A DNA stretch of 64,000 nt, taken from Astropecten irregularis. Taxonomy: Eukaryota > Echinodermata > Asteroidea > Paxillosida > Astropectinidae. Location of the stretch: positions 15,148,614 to 15,212,613 of the forward strand of contig OZ020247.1 of NCBI GenBank assembly GCA_963971285.1, read 5' to 3'. The notes below the pieces were generated by a model. It was not told where the DNA came from and ran no database searches. It was given only the letters and a program-made list of their open reading frames with translations. A program made the position numbers and the translations under genes. Of this stretch, positions 1-15,000 are shown in pieces (position 1 is the first letter of the stretch; each line of letters opens with the position of its first letter).

Positions 1-3000
1 GCCAGGGCAGCCTCCAGTGTACCTCAGGGACATCGTGAGGCCGTTACACCACCGGTAGGTATTTCCTAACCCATCTACAAGCCCCGCCCCTGTGGCGGCT
101 GTGATTCACATTGGACTTGCATGTAGGTCTTGGTTCACGACTTCACAACTTTGCTTTTGCTCGAACGTGCAAACTGATTACCCGCACTAACCTGCCCCCA
201 TGTATGTAAAGTCCTCTCTGTAACAACATCTTGGGAAACCTATAAAGGCTGTGAGTTGCTTGTGCACTTCATTATGTAGCGCGCTACCTCGTCTCCATGA
301 CACACTGTTGAATATGTATGATTACCCGCACAGGCCACGTAGGCCTGCATGCACGGACATGTACAAAAATGTTAATTGGCTGTGCCTGACTTAAAAAATA
401 ATGCATGCACAGTGTGTTTCCCCCCTTTTTGGGAGAGATTTTACAAGATTCCCAAGAAGTTGTTACAGACAGGTCAGTATATATGTACCATTTTCTGCTC
501 CACAAACATTTCTGCGGAAGTTGGTGCCAGGGGCCAATTTCATAGACATGCTTAGCACAAAAAATTGCTTAGCACAAAAGTGGCTTGCCCAATAAAACAA
601 ACCACATCTAAAAATTTGATTTGATATTCATGGTCAGCGAAAAACAGCCAAAGAACAATTGCAAGTGATACACAACACATGGAAATTTGGTTGTTAATCC
701 TGTTTTTACTAAGGCAGAAATATCATGCTTAGCGATTTTTTGTGCTAAGCAGCTCTATGAAATTGGCCTTAGAACTGATGATTATTACAGTATTTGTGTC
801 ATCTTCCACTTACCGGGTACTAATTTTTCTCTCTGCAGATAACATCTGGTTATGTAACTGCAAACATGGAGGAGGAAGTCAGGATATTCAGCAAAATGAA
901 GATCAATTTCACGTACGTACTTACTCTTTCAAAATCATGCACAACCAGGTGATTGCACTGCATCAAATGCGGGATTAATGTACCATGAATAAGGCCTATT
1001 GAAGGACATTATTTTACAGAATTCAAGCCAGCACTGTTTGAATGTTTTGTTGTACATACTTTTCCAGGCCTCCACAACCCATAACCCATCTTGTGGTCAA
1101 CAACAACATTCTGATGATGGCGATGGCCGATAACATAATCCTTCGCATCGATCTGGAACACCCAGACCAACCCGATGGTAAGGGAAAGCTCTTGTTTCAA
1201 AGCGGGAGAGGATGGGAGGGCACAGGGATGAGGGTGGGAAGAAGGTCTATCTGGTGGGGATGGGATGCCCAGGTTGGATAATTTCAGTTGGATCAGTGAG
1301 ATCAGTGATCCTGCTGCTCCGGATCTCATTTTAGCGTATCCTGCATGGGACGTGGATCTGCAAGATCACCGATCACGTGCCGAAAGAAACAGGCACACAA
1401 TATCACAAGATTTGTGGCATTTGGGCCAATGCAAACAGAAGCGGAAGTGGAAGCGGTTATCACCGTATAAAATTGTAACTGATAAACCTATGATGAGGTT
1501 TTTTGGTAAGAAGTTGATTTCTGTGCTTTTAACTACCCTGTCAAAGTGATTATTTTTGCTTTAGGAGGAAAAAAGTTGAATTGTTAGCTGGGGTTTTGAC
1601 TATTTGTTCTGGTCTGCAATCTTTGGACGATTCCTCTTTGCAGAGGTCAGGCTTGGAGATGACCGCATCCACAAGCTGTTCTTGGATCCCATGGGCCGTC
1701 ACCTGATCATCAGCACAGAGCAGCAGGAAGTCCTGTATCTGTCCAGGACTGGCCGGAAGGCCAAACCTCTCCAGAAGCTCAGGGTAAGGACACAAAAAGT
1801 ATCAAGGACATAAGGTGGAGGACACATAAGATGTACACACATTATCCAGGGGCTTTTCTTAAATCTCGGCTCCGGCTCCGGCTCTGGCTCTGGCTCCGGC
1901 TTTGTCTCTTCATCCATCCATATGTTGAAAACATAAGTTGTGGTTTTTCATTGAAGCTGTAGCTCTGTTTTCCTTTTCAAACCAAATTTACTTCCGTACC
2001 ACTGCCAAAAGTCTCTATTTTGATACTCGTAAGTTTAGAAAGGGTTCACGAAATGGAGCCGGAGCTGGAGCTGGAGCTTGAGCCAAAGCTGAGCTCTGTG
2101 TGATTCAAGGCCGAAACTGAATTACTTGGGTACGGCTGCATGAAACAACACGCATGCCTATGAGAATTTTGCTGAAGCCGTTAACAAGCGGCTCCCATAG
2201 ACACATGTGTAATGTCATGCCGTAGCCAGGTAATTCAGATCCGGCCTAAAACAAGTTACTAATGGAGGATTGTTTTTTATCCATGTTGCAGGGCCACATT
2301 ATTGACTCCATTGGCTGGAACAAGCTGAACACCAGTGAAAGCACAACAGCAGAGATATTGATGGGAACCAGCAGAGGTCGGTAACTTTTGACCTTCGATT
2401 TAGTGGTAGGAATTTATTTTGAGGGGTGTATAGCAAGGCTGGATGAACAAGGCTCCGGTTTTGCATTATTGAAATGGTAGGATAGGATGCAGTTTAGGAC
2501 TTGGGACTTGGGACTCTTGGGATTTGGACCAAGTAAACAGTCTGAGTATCACCCATTCTACTCCGTGCCACTACGTATGAACGTCTGATACATGCGTGCA
2601 TGCAAATTTTATGCAATGTGGCACATCAGCCAATCGGATCTGTTAAGAGAACATTTCTGTCTAGATCGTGACGGAGGATGTTGATTGGTCAATTTCGGGT
2701 GTCCGCACCAGCTAGCTAGTCTACGTGATAGACGTGATATGCCCCTTGATTGGCCAAAACCTAGAGGGTAGTGCTGGGTTGGCTTGCATAATTAATCGGG
2801 AAAATTATCAGGAAATCTGCACACATGTGATAGACGCTCGCTCGCTGTATGGCGAGTGCGTCTATCACATAGACTACCAAGTAGGCTGGGCAAACATCAA
2901 TTGAATTCATGGCTCTACAGTGCTGTTTTCCTTCAAAATCAAAACATTTTCAGCATCTATTTGGGATGATTGAGATATTCTGTGCAACAAGTATGGTGCT

Positions 3001-6000
3001 AGCATCACTGGCACCATATCAAGTTAAATGATCTGCTGTCAATTTCACCAAACTCATCATAACTTACTATCAATCGTAGGACTTATGATGCATTGCAGCC
3101 CTTCATAGGATACGATGGGTTATCCTTTGTAACTCAAGTTACGATCGATGGCAGGGCTTTGTGACATCAACCCCAGGACTGCAAAGACCAACGTCCTTCT
3201 AGAAATAACAGAAAAACATTTGGGCAGATTTAGTGGTGATCAAAGTGAAATTCAATTGAAGTGGGTTATAAACACTATGCATGTGCTTTTCTTTTAATTT
3301 TTCAGGTTTAATATTCGAGACAGAAATTCAGTCCGGAGATGATAGCAGATTCTTTCAGCAAAGTTTGGAACAGTATTGGAAACAGGTACAACACGCGAAA
3401 ATTCATTTTGACATTTTGGACGTCTAAAAAAATAATGAATATTTTTGTTGGGCGTTGTAATGTATGACTCTGTATTCAATCTTTCTTTCTTTCTTTTTGT
3501 GCATGATCAAGGTCTTTAATCTGGGCAAAGAGGGCGCTGTTCCCGTTACAGGTCTGGAGGTGGAACTGGTGCAGCCGTCCCCTCAGAATGAGCGCAGGTT
3601 CTTCGTCATGGCAACAACTCCTGGGTAAGTAGAAGTTTGATGTTTATTATTAAGGTATAATATATGATTGGTAATGGTGACGGAACAGCTCCTGTACTTC
3701 GTCTAATCCAGCATGTACATAAAATAATAAACCTGTAAACATTTTAGCTCAATCAGACATCTGAGTCACGATAAAATAGCGGAAAATCAACCCAATTTCT
3801 CTTATAAAATGTAAAGAATTGTTTTGATCTTATTTCGAGAATTGTTTTTGGTTTTTGTTTGACTAATTTCTGGATTAATACACCATTTCAGTCGGAAATG
3901 TTTTAATGGTATGTTTCTACCAGCACCATCTTCATACTCTGAAAGTTATATGTAAAATCTGTGAACATTTCTGTTTGGGTACAGTATGTCACCTATGTAC
4001 CTTTAACTCGACTTGAATGCAAGATGATTTAATTTATTATCAGAATAAGCATCATTATTATCAATTCATAAACTCTGCAGTATTAAATTTGAGAGTGATT
4101 ATTACAATATTTTAACCACTTTTTTTCTCTTGTTTGAAATTTTCAGACGACTCTATCAATTTGTAGGGGTAATTCACAGCTCTGCCGAGACACCTGTTTT
4201 CCAATATGTCTTTAATAAGTACGAGGCCAGTCCTGGTGAGTACTTAGTGCAGCATAATTCAGAGAGATTATGTCCTTGAGAAAGATGCTTTGCTCTTGTT
4301 TCTTCCTTTAACCTACTAATTGACGCTGTGAGATCATAAAATGGGTTAAAGGCGTTTGTGTGCTCGATTCAATACAAAATAAATTTATTTCATTATTAAA
4401 ACTTCAATGTGACCATTGCTTGAAAATTATACCATTGAATTTTCCTCTGTCTATGACATGTTTTTTTTTTTAAGTGAACAAAGAAAAAATGACTTGAGTT
4501 GGATTCGAACCAGCAACCTCCACAACACCGTATCATTCTGGAGGTCGCTGGTTCAAATGTGACCATTGATTGAAAAGTATACTATTGAATTTTCCTCTGT
4601 CTATGACATGGTTTTTTTTTTAAGTGAACAAAGAAAAAATGACTTGAGTTGGATTTGAACCAGCAACCTCCACAACACCGTATCATACTGGAGGTCACTG
4701 GTTCGAATGTGACCATTGATTGAAAAGTATTCCATTAAATTTTCCTCTGTCTATGACATGTTTTTTTTTAAGGGAACAAAGAAAAATTTACTTGAGTTGG
4801 ATTCAAACCAGCAACCTCCAGAACACCGTATCATACTGGAGGTCGCAGGTTCGAATCCCGCTCCAGTCAATTTTTCTGTTTTTAGTCTTCAATGACTTAC
4901 AATTTAATCAGTTTCCCTTGCGGTTATTTAATGATTACATGTTTTGTTTTTTATGGTTCTTTTTTTTGTTTTTTCATCTTTACAGCCAGTTTTCTCGAGT
5001 TGCCTGGTAACTTTGGTTACAGTGAGCTGCAGTTTAGTTATACCAATAAGAAGACCATTCCTTCACATTTTGCCTGGATGACTGGTAAGAAAAGAAAGTT
5101 GTTTTTGTGATAAGTTTGAAATGTACAGTACTGGATTGGTAACATACCCAAACAGAAATGTTCACAAATTTACATATAACTTTCAAGGTGTGAAGATGGT
5201 GCTGATAGAAACATCATGTTTTAAACATGTTTAAAATATTTCAGCCTGAAATGGCGTATTTATCCAGAAATTTGTCAAACAAAGAACGAAAATAGTTTTG
5301 ATCTTGGGGTAAGATCAAACCATTCTTCATGTTATTAAAAAAAATTGAGTCTGGTGTTCGCTATTTTCTCGTGACTCTGATGTCCGATTGAGCTCATATT
5401 TTCACACTTTTTTTATATTTCATATACATGTTTGATCAGACAAAGTGTGAGTGCTGTTCTATGAGTGACCTTTTAATACCAATCATGTATTATATACCTT
5501 TAAATAAAGCTGTTTATCCTTCCAATCTGTTGGCAAGGAACAAGTTCTGCTTGCATAGCAATAACAAAATGGGAGCCTTTGGAAAACCAGTCTTCAAGTC
5601 AACAGCGCAAACCATGCGTGTGCAATTGTGAGGATGTGCGCGTTGTTTTGTGCGTGCGTGCGCTTGCGCTGTTGACTTGAAGACTGGTTCTCCAAAGTCT
5701 CCCATTGTTCATGTCAGTGCCAGGAGCACTGAGCAATCACCATGGGTTCTGGGGCATATTAACCATGAGCAGCTATAGGCTGTTACTTTCCTTGCCTCTG
5801 TGATGTTCCTTCTCTGCAACTTCAATTTCATCCTCATTTTCTCATTTATACTTGATTTTGTTTTCATCTTTTCCAACCAAGGTCCAGGCATCTATTACGG
5901 AGTCTTTGACTTCAACAGTCCTTCCTCGGACAACCTGACCAAGGACAGTCGTTTGTTACCTTATCCTGACGGCACCAAGGGAGACATCTTAGCCACCAGG

Positions 6001-9000
6001 CCCATCATGATGGCCCTGACAGAGTTCCATGTCCTGCTCCTGTTTCAAGATAGGTCAGTCAACCGGCCAATCTTGAATCATCGTCCATGCTGATTGACCA
6101 GGGCCCAATTTCATGGAATCCGTTATGGCCTATTTTTGTGCTTACAGGCACTGCTTCGTGTAAAATCTATTTCATGCACTGCATCTTTCAAAAACATCTA
6201 AATTTCAGTAAAAAGTGCTTAATTGCTGTATTTTTCCTCGTTAAACGATGACAAATATTTCATGCTTATAGATCATTGATTTTATTATTTCCTACTTTAT
6301 TTTTTAAGGTTAAAAGTGATGTGTGTCCTGAATGAGCAGCTCATTGACGAAGATGTGTACCATTCGGTAAGCAGACCGTGGTTCAGACATGATGCCATGT
6401 TGCTAACAATGTAACTTAGTTTGTGTCTGAAGTCTATTCTTTTCTCACTGTTATAAGAGCTTCCTCAATTACGCATTGTTTATTTGTTTATATTCAGTCA
6501 TTATTATTATGATTTATTTTATTCATCTATCATATTTAACTGGTGCTCTCTCTTGTTGAATTTAACCCAGATAATCATGTACTGTTTAATAGTTTTGTTT
6601 GCTTGTATACTATTTGTTTATTTATTCGTTTGTTTGTGTTTGTTTTTGTTATCTTGCTGTTCTCTTGTGTCTGTCTGTTCCAGTGTTCCAGTCTATTATG
6701 TGTCTTCATTACTTGTTAGTGTTTTCTGTATTGTATTGTATCATTATGTTAATAGGCATGTCTTTATAAAGGTTCGGCTTTTTGTCACCATGCCTCCATC
6801 TATAAATTTACTTTCTTTACTTTTATACTGCTCATTGTTTTGATTATAGATGGAAATAAATGTCATTGAATTGAATTGAATAGGAAGATATTCTTACTCT
6901 TTTAATGAACACTATGACATACCACTGGTGGAACTTGTGTTCTAGTAGCTTACTGTGTTTTACACTGTAGGGTAACTGATGTATGGAGTAAACCTGTCTT
7001 TTGTTTGCTAACATTCGCTGGTGGTTGGCTTGGGCGGCCAAATGTTGCGAATCATTTCATCTTCTCGACAGATGGCATGACCAACTTCAATGTTTTTGCA
7101 AACTTTCCATAGCTGTACAAAATGCATTACCATCGTTGCTTGTGTTGTTTCCATTACATTCAACATTGTCTTTCAATGTTTATGAAACGTTGTGTACAAA
7201 TTGTATGTATTTTTTATGCCTGGCTTTAACGGCTCGCCATAGTTTCTGCCATCTTGGTTGCCAAAAACTTGGGCTGTGATGTTGCAAAAGAAAGGTCTAC
7301 AGTGAAGTTTGTGAACAAAATTAGCCTACAGATGCAAACTAGTAGTTAAATGTGTTCTGGTTATCACCAGAATTAATATGCCATTTTTTCTTGGTTGGTC
7401 TCTTTGGCAGCGCTATGGGAAAATCCTTGGGATTTGCAGAGACAAGATGAGGGGTACCATTTGGACGTACACAGACCAGAGCGTGTTCAAGTACAAAGTG
7501 GTCAAAGAATCAAGGTATCGTTTCGGTTCAGTGACCATTAGAAATATATCTTTTTGGTGAATTGTTTTTTGTAGAAAATGTTTGAAGGCATAATACAGGA
7601 TTGGTAAAGGTGACAGAACAGGTACAGACTGTTCAAATTTGATTTGTCATGGAAAAATTAAACAAACTTGTGACATTTACAGCTCATCATATCATCATAT
7701 CATCGGAAACTGTAGAAAACAGTGAAAACCCTAAATGTTTTTTTCAAATCTATTCACAGTAGTTTTGATCTCACCCCGAGATCAAAACTGTTTTCAGTCG
7801 TTGTTTGACCAATGTTTGGATAAATACAGCATTTCAGCTGAAAATATTTTAACAGTGTGTTTCTACCAGCATCATCTTCATATTCTGAAAGTTCTACGTA
7901 AATCTGTGAACATTTCTGTTTGGATATGTAACCAATCCTGTTCTCTACCTTTAAAACAACTTTCACAAGAATATCCATTTATCCGTTTTATGTTGGTTTT
8001 TGGGTTATTTCAATTGCAGAGATGTGTGGCGTATGTACCTTGACCAGGGAGACTTTGACCAAGCCAAGAATTATTGCCAGGACAATCCGGCCAACTTGGA
8101 CGAAGTGCTGACCCGCCAAGCCAAAAACTTCTTTGAGAACCAAAAGTCAGTCATCCTCTTTCAAAATCATTCTATGTTTTTATGTTTAAGGTCACTGATG
8201 AAAAGTGAACAATGGAAAGCGGGATTCGAACTGGCGACCTCCTGAATACCGTACAGGCACTCTACCAACTGAGCCATCCAGTCCTACGTTGGTGGTGACC
8301 CCAATAGTCAATTATCTTTGTTCGTTTGGCAGTCAGAAGCCATGTTTAATGTTTAATTTAAAAAAAAAATGTTTCAATGTCAGTTTAGGTCATAAGGCCT
8401 GGGCTACCAGAAAATAATAGAAAAGATTTAAGGCCTTTTCATTATACAACATTTTCTGGATGGTACAGGGTTTCAAACATAAATGTGGAGGAACATTTAG
8501 GACTGTTCACCTTGAAGATGGCAGTTTGAAGACATCAGTCCATAAGGTCAATTGAAATGGGAACAGTGAGCAAACGAAATACTAGTATGACAGAAAAGTG
8601 TAGAGACAATGAAGCTGTTCCCTCAAGGACTAAAAAGCGCTTGGTAGATGAATATTTTATAGTAATAGAATTGTAAATAGAAGTGAGAATTTATCTGCTC
8701 ATAGTCAATGACATCTCTCTCTCTCACTGGTACTTCATCAGGTACGACAAGAGCGCCCTCTACTTTGCCATGACGGAGCGTTCATTCGAAGAGGTTGCAC
8801 TGAAGTTCATTGGCGCCCAGCAGACGGCGGCACTGCGTATGTTCCTCAGCAAGAAACTGAGCGCGCTCAAATCACAAGTACGGTTTCATACTTTTCCCCA
8901 AACTTCATGGCTTTGATTCTATATTTGCTTGCCTTGTCTTTATAGCAATGACCTCGAATACTGTATCAGTCTTCTGATTTGTGAAAAATGCGTCAAGATT

Positions 9001-12000
9001 TTTGTTATTGTTAACTAGGAAAACACAATCTAGTGCAATGGGGCCAATTTCATTGAGCTGCTTAGCACAGAAATTCGCTAAGCATGACATTACTGTCTTT
9101 GTAAAAACAGGATTAACAAGCGCAATTGTTCTTTGGCTGTTGTTCCCTGACCATGAGTATCAAATGGAATTTTCAATGGTGGTTTGTTTTATTGGGCAAG
9201 CTATTTTTGTGCTAAGCAATTTTTTGTGCTAAGCAGCAGCCAGCTCTATAAAATTGGCCCCAGAACATCAATCAATGGTGTAGACTAGTGCTGAGACTTA
9301 TTGCATAATTATTTAATTAATGATTGACTTGAAACCCTGAAATAAGGGACTAACACACAAAAGTTTGCCCTCTTTCGGTCTCTAAAGTTCCACATTATTT
9401 TGGTCAGTGCATGAAAGCTTCCATTACAGTCATTGTGATTAGTGTAGAAATGACACTCATTCCCTAAACAGAGAAAATATATGAACTTCAAAGCAAATAT
9501 TGACCGAAGCAGGATTCGAACCTGCTATCTTCAGAATACTGTACCGGCACTCTACCCGGCACTCTACCAGAATTCTAGAACAACTGATATGACATTCTGG
9601 AGGTCGCAGGTTCGAATCTCATTCCAGTCATGAGTTTTCTTTGTTCACCTTTCAATGATTAAAATTTATCCAGTCAAGTTTTGGTTTATTTGATAATTTT
9701 TTTTTCAATTTCTTTTATTCCAATCAGGAGAAGACTCAGATGACGATGTTGGTCATGTGGTTGATTGAGCTCTACTTGAACCAACTCGGCGAGTTCCGAG
9801 CCAAGGAAGAGGCTAGGAACACCCACGACACCGTTCACACTGAGTTCCAAAAGTTCCTTGCTCAATCCAAGGTCATGGTGAGTATCTAAATGTTTCTGCT
9901 TTGAAGACATGTGCATAATTGCCTTCTTGAGTGTTACGCAAGAATAGTGCGTCTCAGCCTTGAGAGGAAGACTAGGTGGTCTGGCATTGCCCAGGGCCCA
10001 ATTTCATGAATTTGACCATCGTATTCGCCATTCTTCTTTTGGAAAATCCCCTGTCACCGGCCATTTTATCAGACTTGGCAATGCAAGAGAAACTATGTTT
10101 ATTAAAGAGAACGAATGGAGTATAAATTTTTCTGACAGGGTTGAGGTCAAATTTGTACGCTAGCTTAATAGTGTGGTTTTGTACCCAGTGCGAGAGCGGT
10201 GGTCGCCATGACACATGACACTTGGGTCGCGCATCACATTATTCACAGCATGAAATTAACATCACAAATTCACGAATATCTGCGCAGTTTTGTTATGTGA
10301 TGTTTGCACATGCATTATAATTTCTATTTGATCTCATCCAACAGCAATACAATGCCAATAGCGCTCCGCACTTTCGCTAAAAATAGCACCGGACCTCAGA
10401 CAAACATTGCAACCATGCACACGTGCGTGGGCGTGCGCGTGCATGTACACTACGTGTGTGAGTCAATGCTTGTCTGACATCCGGGGATTTTGTGACGTCA
10501 TTAGTGTGGAGCGCTATTACAGGGAGATATAAAATGATGTATAACGATATATCGTACATCACATTTTCTTTGTGTGTTTTTATAGTGGCATGATTTTTTC
10601 TGAATAATCTTTGTTTGCTTTAGTTTACGATAATTAGAAATCAAGTGAAAACTTATTAAAACAGCAGTCAACTGCCGCGAAAAGTGCAATAACAAAGACA
10701 TCTCTACCCTCACAGGTACTCATTTAGACCTGGGTGAATAGGAGCAATATGTGACAAAGTGTCTTGCCCAAGGAGGCAAACACCATTAGCCCATGGCTGG
10801 ATTGGAACCCACAATCTGTAGATTGACCACAAGATCTTAAGTACGGCACACCAGACCACTAGGCCACGGCACCCCACAGAGCGTACAATTAGAGGTTTAT
10901 CTAATTCCGTGATTGATCTATTTGTGTAAATTGCTTGCAGGAATGTCTGAGTGGTAACGTGGACACTGTTTATGACCTGATAGCTAGTCATGGAGATGTG
11001 GAGGACATGGTCTTCTTTGCCATGCTCATGAAAGGTCTGTTGCTTTGATTCACATTCGAAATAAAAGTAGCAAGCAAGCAGATTTCATACAACAATTACT
11101 CATATTTTGCATTTCTAGTTTGCTATGGAAATTTGCTCAGTCAGGACTCAAAATATTCACTAGACCATGGACTGAGTCTTCACTGTCGGTCTATTGAAAT
11201 GTGTATCGCACTAGTCCAGCTGTCTACTGATTTTGTTTTCCTTGCACAATTAAAATGGTGCCTAAATTATGTCAATTGATGATTTTTTACACAATTTTGC
11301 ATATAATTTTGGTTTTCCTACATACATGAATTTAACAGGTCTAGTGAAAAAGTTTATGTCTAGTAAAATTCTTCAGTTACAAGACCTGCTGACCGGTGTT
11401 TTTTTTCACAAAATTTGAGCCCTGTCAGTCATGATTAGTGCATTGCATTGGATCTTGGTATGTAACAGTTGTTTGCTGAGCGAAACTGTCCAATTAATGC
11501 TTAGAACATTTCAGTGTTTACCAGCTCTGTGAAGTAATCACCAGGGGCCAATTTCATAGAGCTGCTAAGCAGAAAAAAATTACACAAAAATAAGAACAAA
11601 AATGTCTTGCCGAATAATACAAACTACCATTAAAAATTGCATTTGATATTCATGATCAGCGAACAACTTCATGGAAATTTTGTTGTTAATCCTGTTTTTA
11701 ATAAGACAGAAATGTCATGGTTAGCAAATTTGTGTGCTAAGCAGCTAAGCAGGACCGTGAAATTGGCAGACAGCCAGCCTATGGAATTTTTACACAATGC
11801 TAATAGCACAAACTGTCCCATCATGCATTTCTCATTTAGATTATACCTTCATTTTTTTGCAAATCCTCATTTTTGTCTTCCGACCGTCAGATTACGAGCG
11901 AGTGATCAGCCATCACATCCAACATGACGACTACCCTTCGGCCCTTGAGGTGCTCCGCAAGCCCAAGGACACGGAGCTGTATTACAAGTTCTCTCCTGTT

Positions 12001-15000
12001 CTCATGCAGCATATACCCAACGAGCTGGTCAGCGCTTGGATCGAGCAGGGCAAGGCGCTGGACCCTAAGAGGCTGATTCCGGCCCTGGTGCAGTATGACC
12101 ACTCTGCTCAGTCCAGTCAGGTACGTACGGATGGACATTGGTTTCAGTCTCCTTGTTCCTTGGTAATAGAATTTTGAGTGCTGACATTCAGCCAGGGGCC
12201 AATTTCATAGAGCTGCTAAGCACAAAAAAAATTCTTAGCACAAAAATAGCTTGCCCAATAAAACAAACCACCATTGAAAATTCCATTTGATATTCATGGT
12301 CAGCGAACAACAACCATAGAACAATTGCAAGTGATACACAACACACATAAATTTGGTTTTAATGAAATGTCATGCTTAGCTAATTTGTGTGTTAAGCAGC
12401 TCTTGCCCCCAGCTTTTTGCTTTTTCATTACTGTTGATTTGTCTTAGCAACTTGTATAATATACCCATTACATTGATGAATCGGATGATTCTTTTTTCAA
12501 TCCCATACAATTGCAGTCGATCATGATTCACATCGGTGTACGTTTCTCTGTCCTAACAGGTGAATGAGGCCATAAGATACTTGGAGTTCTGCATCCTGCA
12601 GCGCATGAACACCGAGCAGGCCATCCACAATTACCTGCTATCCCTATACGCCAAGTACCAGCCGGGTAAACTCATGGGTTACCTGGAACGACAGGGAGAT
12701 GTAAGTAGTCTGTCACAACCTCAACTCCTAATCCGTCTTGTTCGAAGATGACTCAATTATTGAATATCATACAAATATATTCCGTTTAAAGTTAAACATC
12801 ACTGGTGGTGAACCATAATCTCCACAGATTTACCTACAACTAACAAGGGCAAAAAGATGGTGATGGTAGAAAAATATTGTTAACATCGCAACCTCAACTC
12901 AGAATTCGTCTTTTCAAGCTTGTACAAAGATTGATGAATATTACATTCCGTTCAAAGATACTATCATACTTAGGTAGCATCGAAATGTTCACAGATTTAC
13001 CTATAACTTACAAGGGTTTAAAGATGGTGATGGTAGAAACATACCATTAAAATGTTTCTGCCTGAAATGCTGTATTTATCCAGAAAAGGTTAAAACCAAA
13101 GTCCAAAAACAGTTTTGATCTCATTCACTTTTATGAATAGATTTGAAAACACTGCAAGTTTTTTTTCACTGTTTTCTCAAAAAGTCAGCACCATATGGAA
13201 CTGAAAGTTTCATAGATGACTGTTACGGTATCTTTCTTGATATTTGTACCCATGAATCTGTATTTCTTTGGCAAAAGCCAAAAAAAATAGTATGTACGGT
13301 ATCTCTGGCTTTATGTGGTAAGCTGGTAGCCAAATACATAGTTTGCAATGTCAGCACATCACAGGTTGTGTCCAACCAGGAATGTCTTTTGTATGTTAAT
13401 ATAATTATGAGCATTTAATTTTTTTTTCTATTTTTCAAAATTTCTGTCCAGATTGAAGAAAATGTTAATTATGATCTAAAATACGCACTGAGACTGTGTG
13501 CCGAGCACAATCACAAGAGGGCCTGCGTCCACATCTACACGACGATGGGACTGTACGAAGAGGCTGTAGATTTAGCACTGCAGGTATGTCTGATCAGCCA
13601 AAGATGGAGCTGGGCTTGCTCCGCACTAGCCTTTCATCAAGGCCTTTGTGGCTGTGTACAAAATGTAACCGCAGAGTGAGCGACTGGACAGGAAACCACA
13701 TGAACAAGTGGCCACTTGCCTGGTCTCCCTTCCAGTCGCTTTGCGTGTACATTTTGTACATAGTCACGAAGGCCTTGACAAAAGGCTACCTCTGTCTGCA
13801 CTGCATCCCGATTTATACTGACAATAAAATGCTGGTTTTTCAAATATTCAGTTGTCGATTTTACAAAGCACTAAGATTTTTCTTAAATCATGAATCAATC
13901 TCAATGTGTGTTATTACAATGAATATCATTAAGGTAATATTGACAATTTAAAGTTCAGATTAATCAAGTTTTTTTGTGAAATCTGTTTACGTCATGGGAC
14001 AATTCCATGGCGCTTTTAAGCACAAACAAAAAAATTGCTTAGCACAAATTGTCTTGCTCAAAAAACGAACCACCATTAAAAATTCCATTTGATGTTCATG
14101 GTCAGCGAACATCAGCCCAACAGAACAATAACAAGCTATTCACAGCACATGGACATTTGGTTGCTAATCCTGTTTTTTTTTTAAGACAGAAATTTCATGG
14201 TTAGCAAATTTTTTGTGCTAAGCAGGGAAGTGAAATTGGCCCCATATCTGATGAGACATCAAGGCATCAACTATCTCTGAGAAAAAAATACAAGGACACA
14301 AGACCAAGAGGAAAGGACTGGCTTGAAAATTTGAGGGAATGATCTGACTCAAAATTCTTCCCATTTCAAATCTTTTGCTTTGTCCGTTTTTCAGGTTGAT
14401 GTTGATCTTGCCAAGCAGAGCGCCGAGAAGCCAGAGGACGATGATGAACTGAAGAAGAAGCTGTGGCTACGCATCGCCAGACACGTCGTCGAGGAGCAGA
14501 GCGACATCCAGAAGGCCATGTTAGTGCTCCAAGAATGCCCTCAGCTCAAGATCGAAGACATTCTTCCATTCTTCCCGGACTTTGTCACCATTGATCACTT
14601 CAAGGTAATCATTATTATTATTATCTATTTCTGGTAATGAAACCAAGGATTCCTCAAAAGCGGCCTAGGCACTGTACCTTGAAAGTCTGATAAAATCTTT
14701 TTATGGAAAGATGATGAGAAGAGATACAGTTTTAGAGGTGGGAGGAAATCCCCAGAGAAATATTCTGGGTAAAACCCACAGACTCAGATAGGGAAAAGCC
14801 AATCCACTTGTGGACCGAGCCGGACTTGAACCCGGTGAAAGGTGAAAGGCGAGGAAAGAACCCCTATGACTCCCTGACTCCCTGAATCTATTGGTTGGTT
14901 ACTTCATTGGATAGTCTGCTAAGTTGTTGTACATCTGTGTCAGTCGAAACAATATGTGATTTGTTCAAGCATATTGAACAAAGGGGTTAATTTCACCAAA

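Noticed and set aside
4500-4868. Functional tRNA genes suggested by GGTTCGAATCC
   Set aside because: Only T-arm-like sequence in palindromic form; there is no complete cloverleaf or A box in the right position.
6484-6843. 119-codon hydrophobic frame resembling a membrane protein
   Set aside because: T-rich low-complexity DNA in a VPS18 intron; hydrophobicity follows from composition, and the stretch ends in a LINE-like tail.
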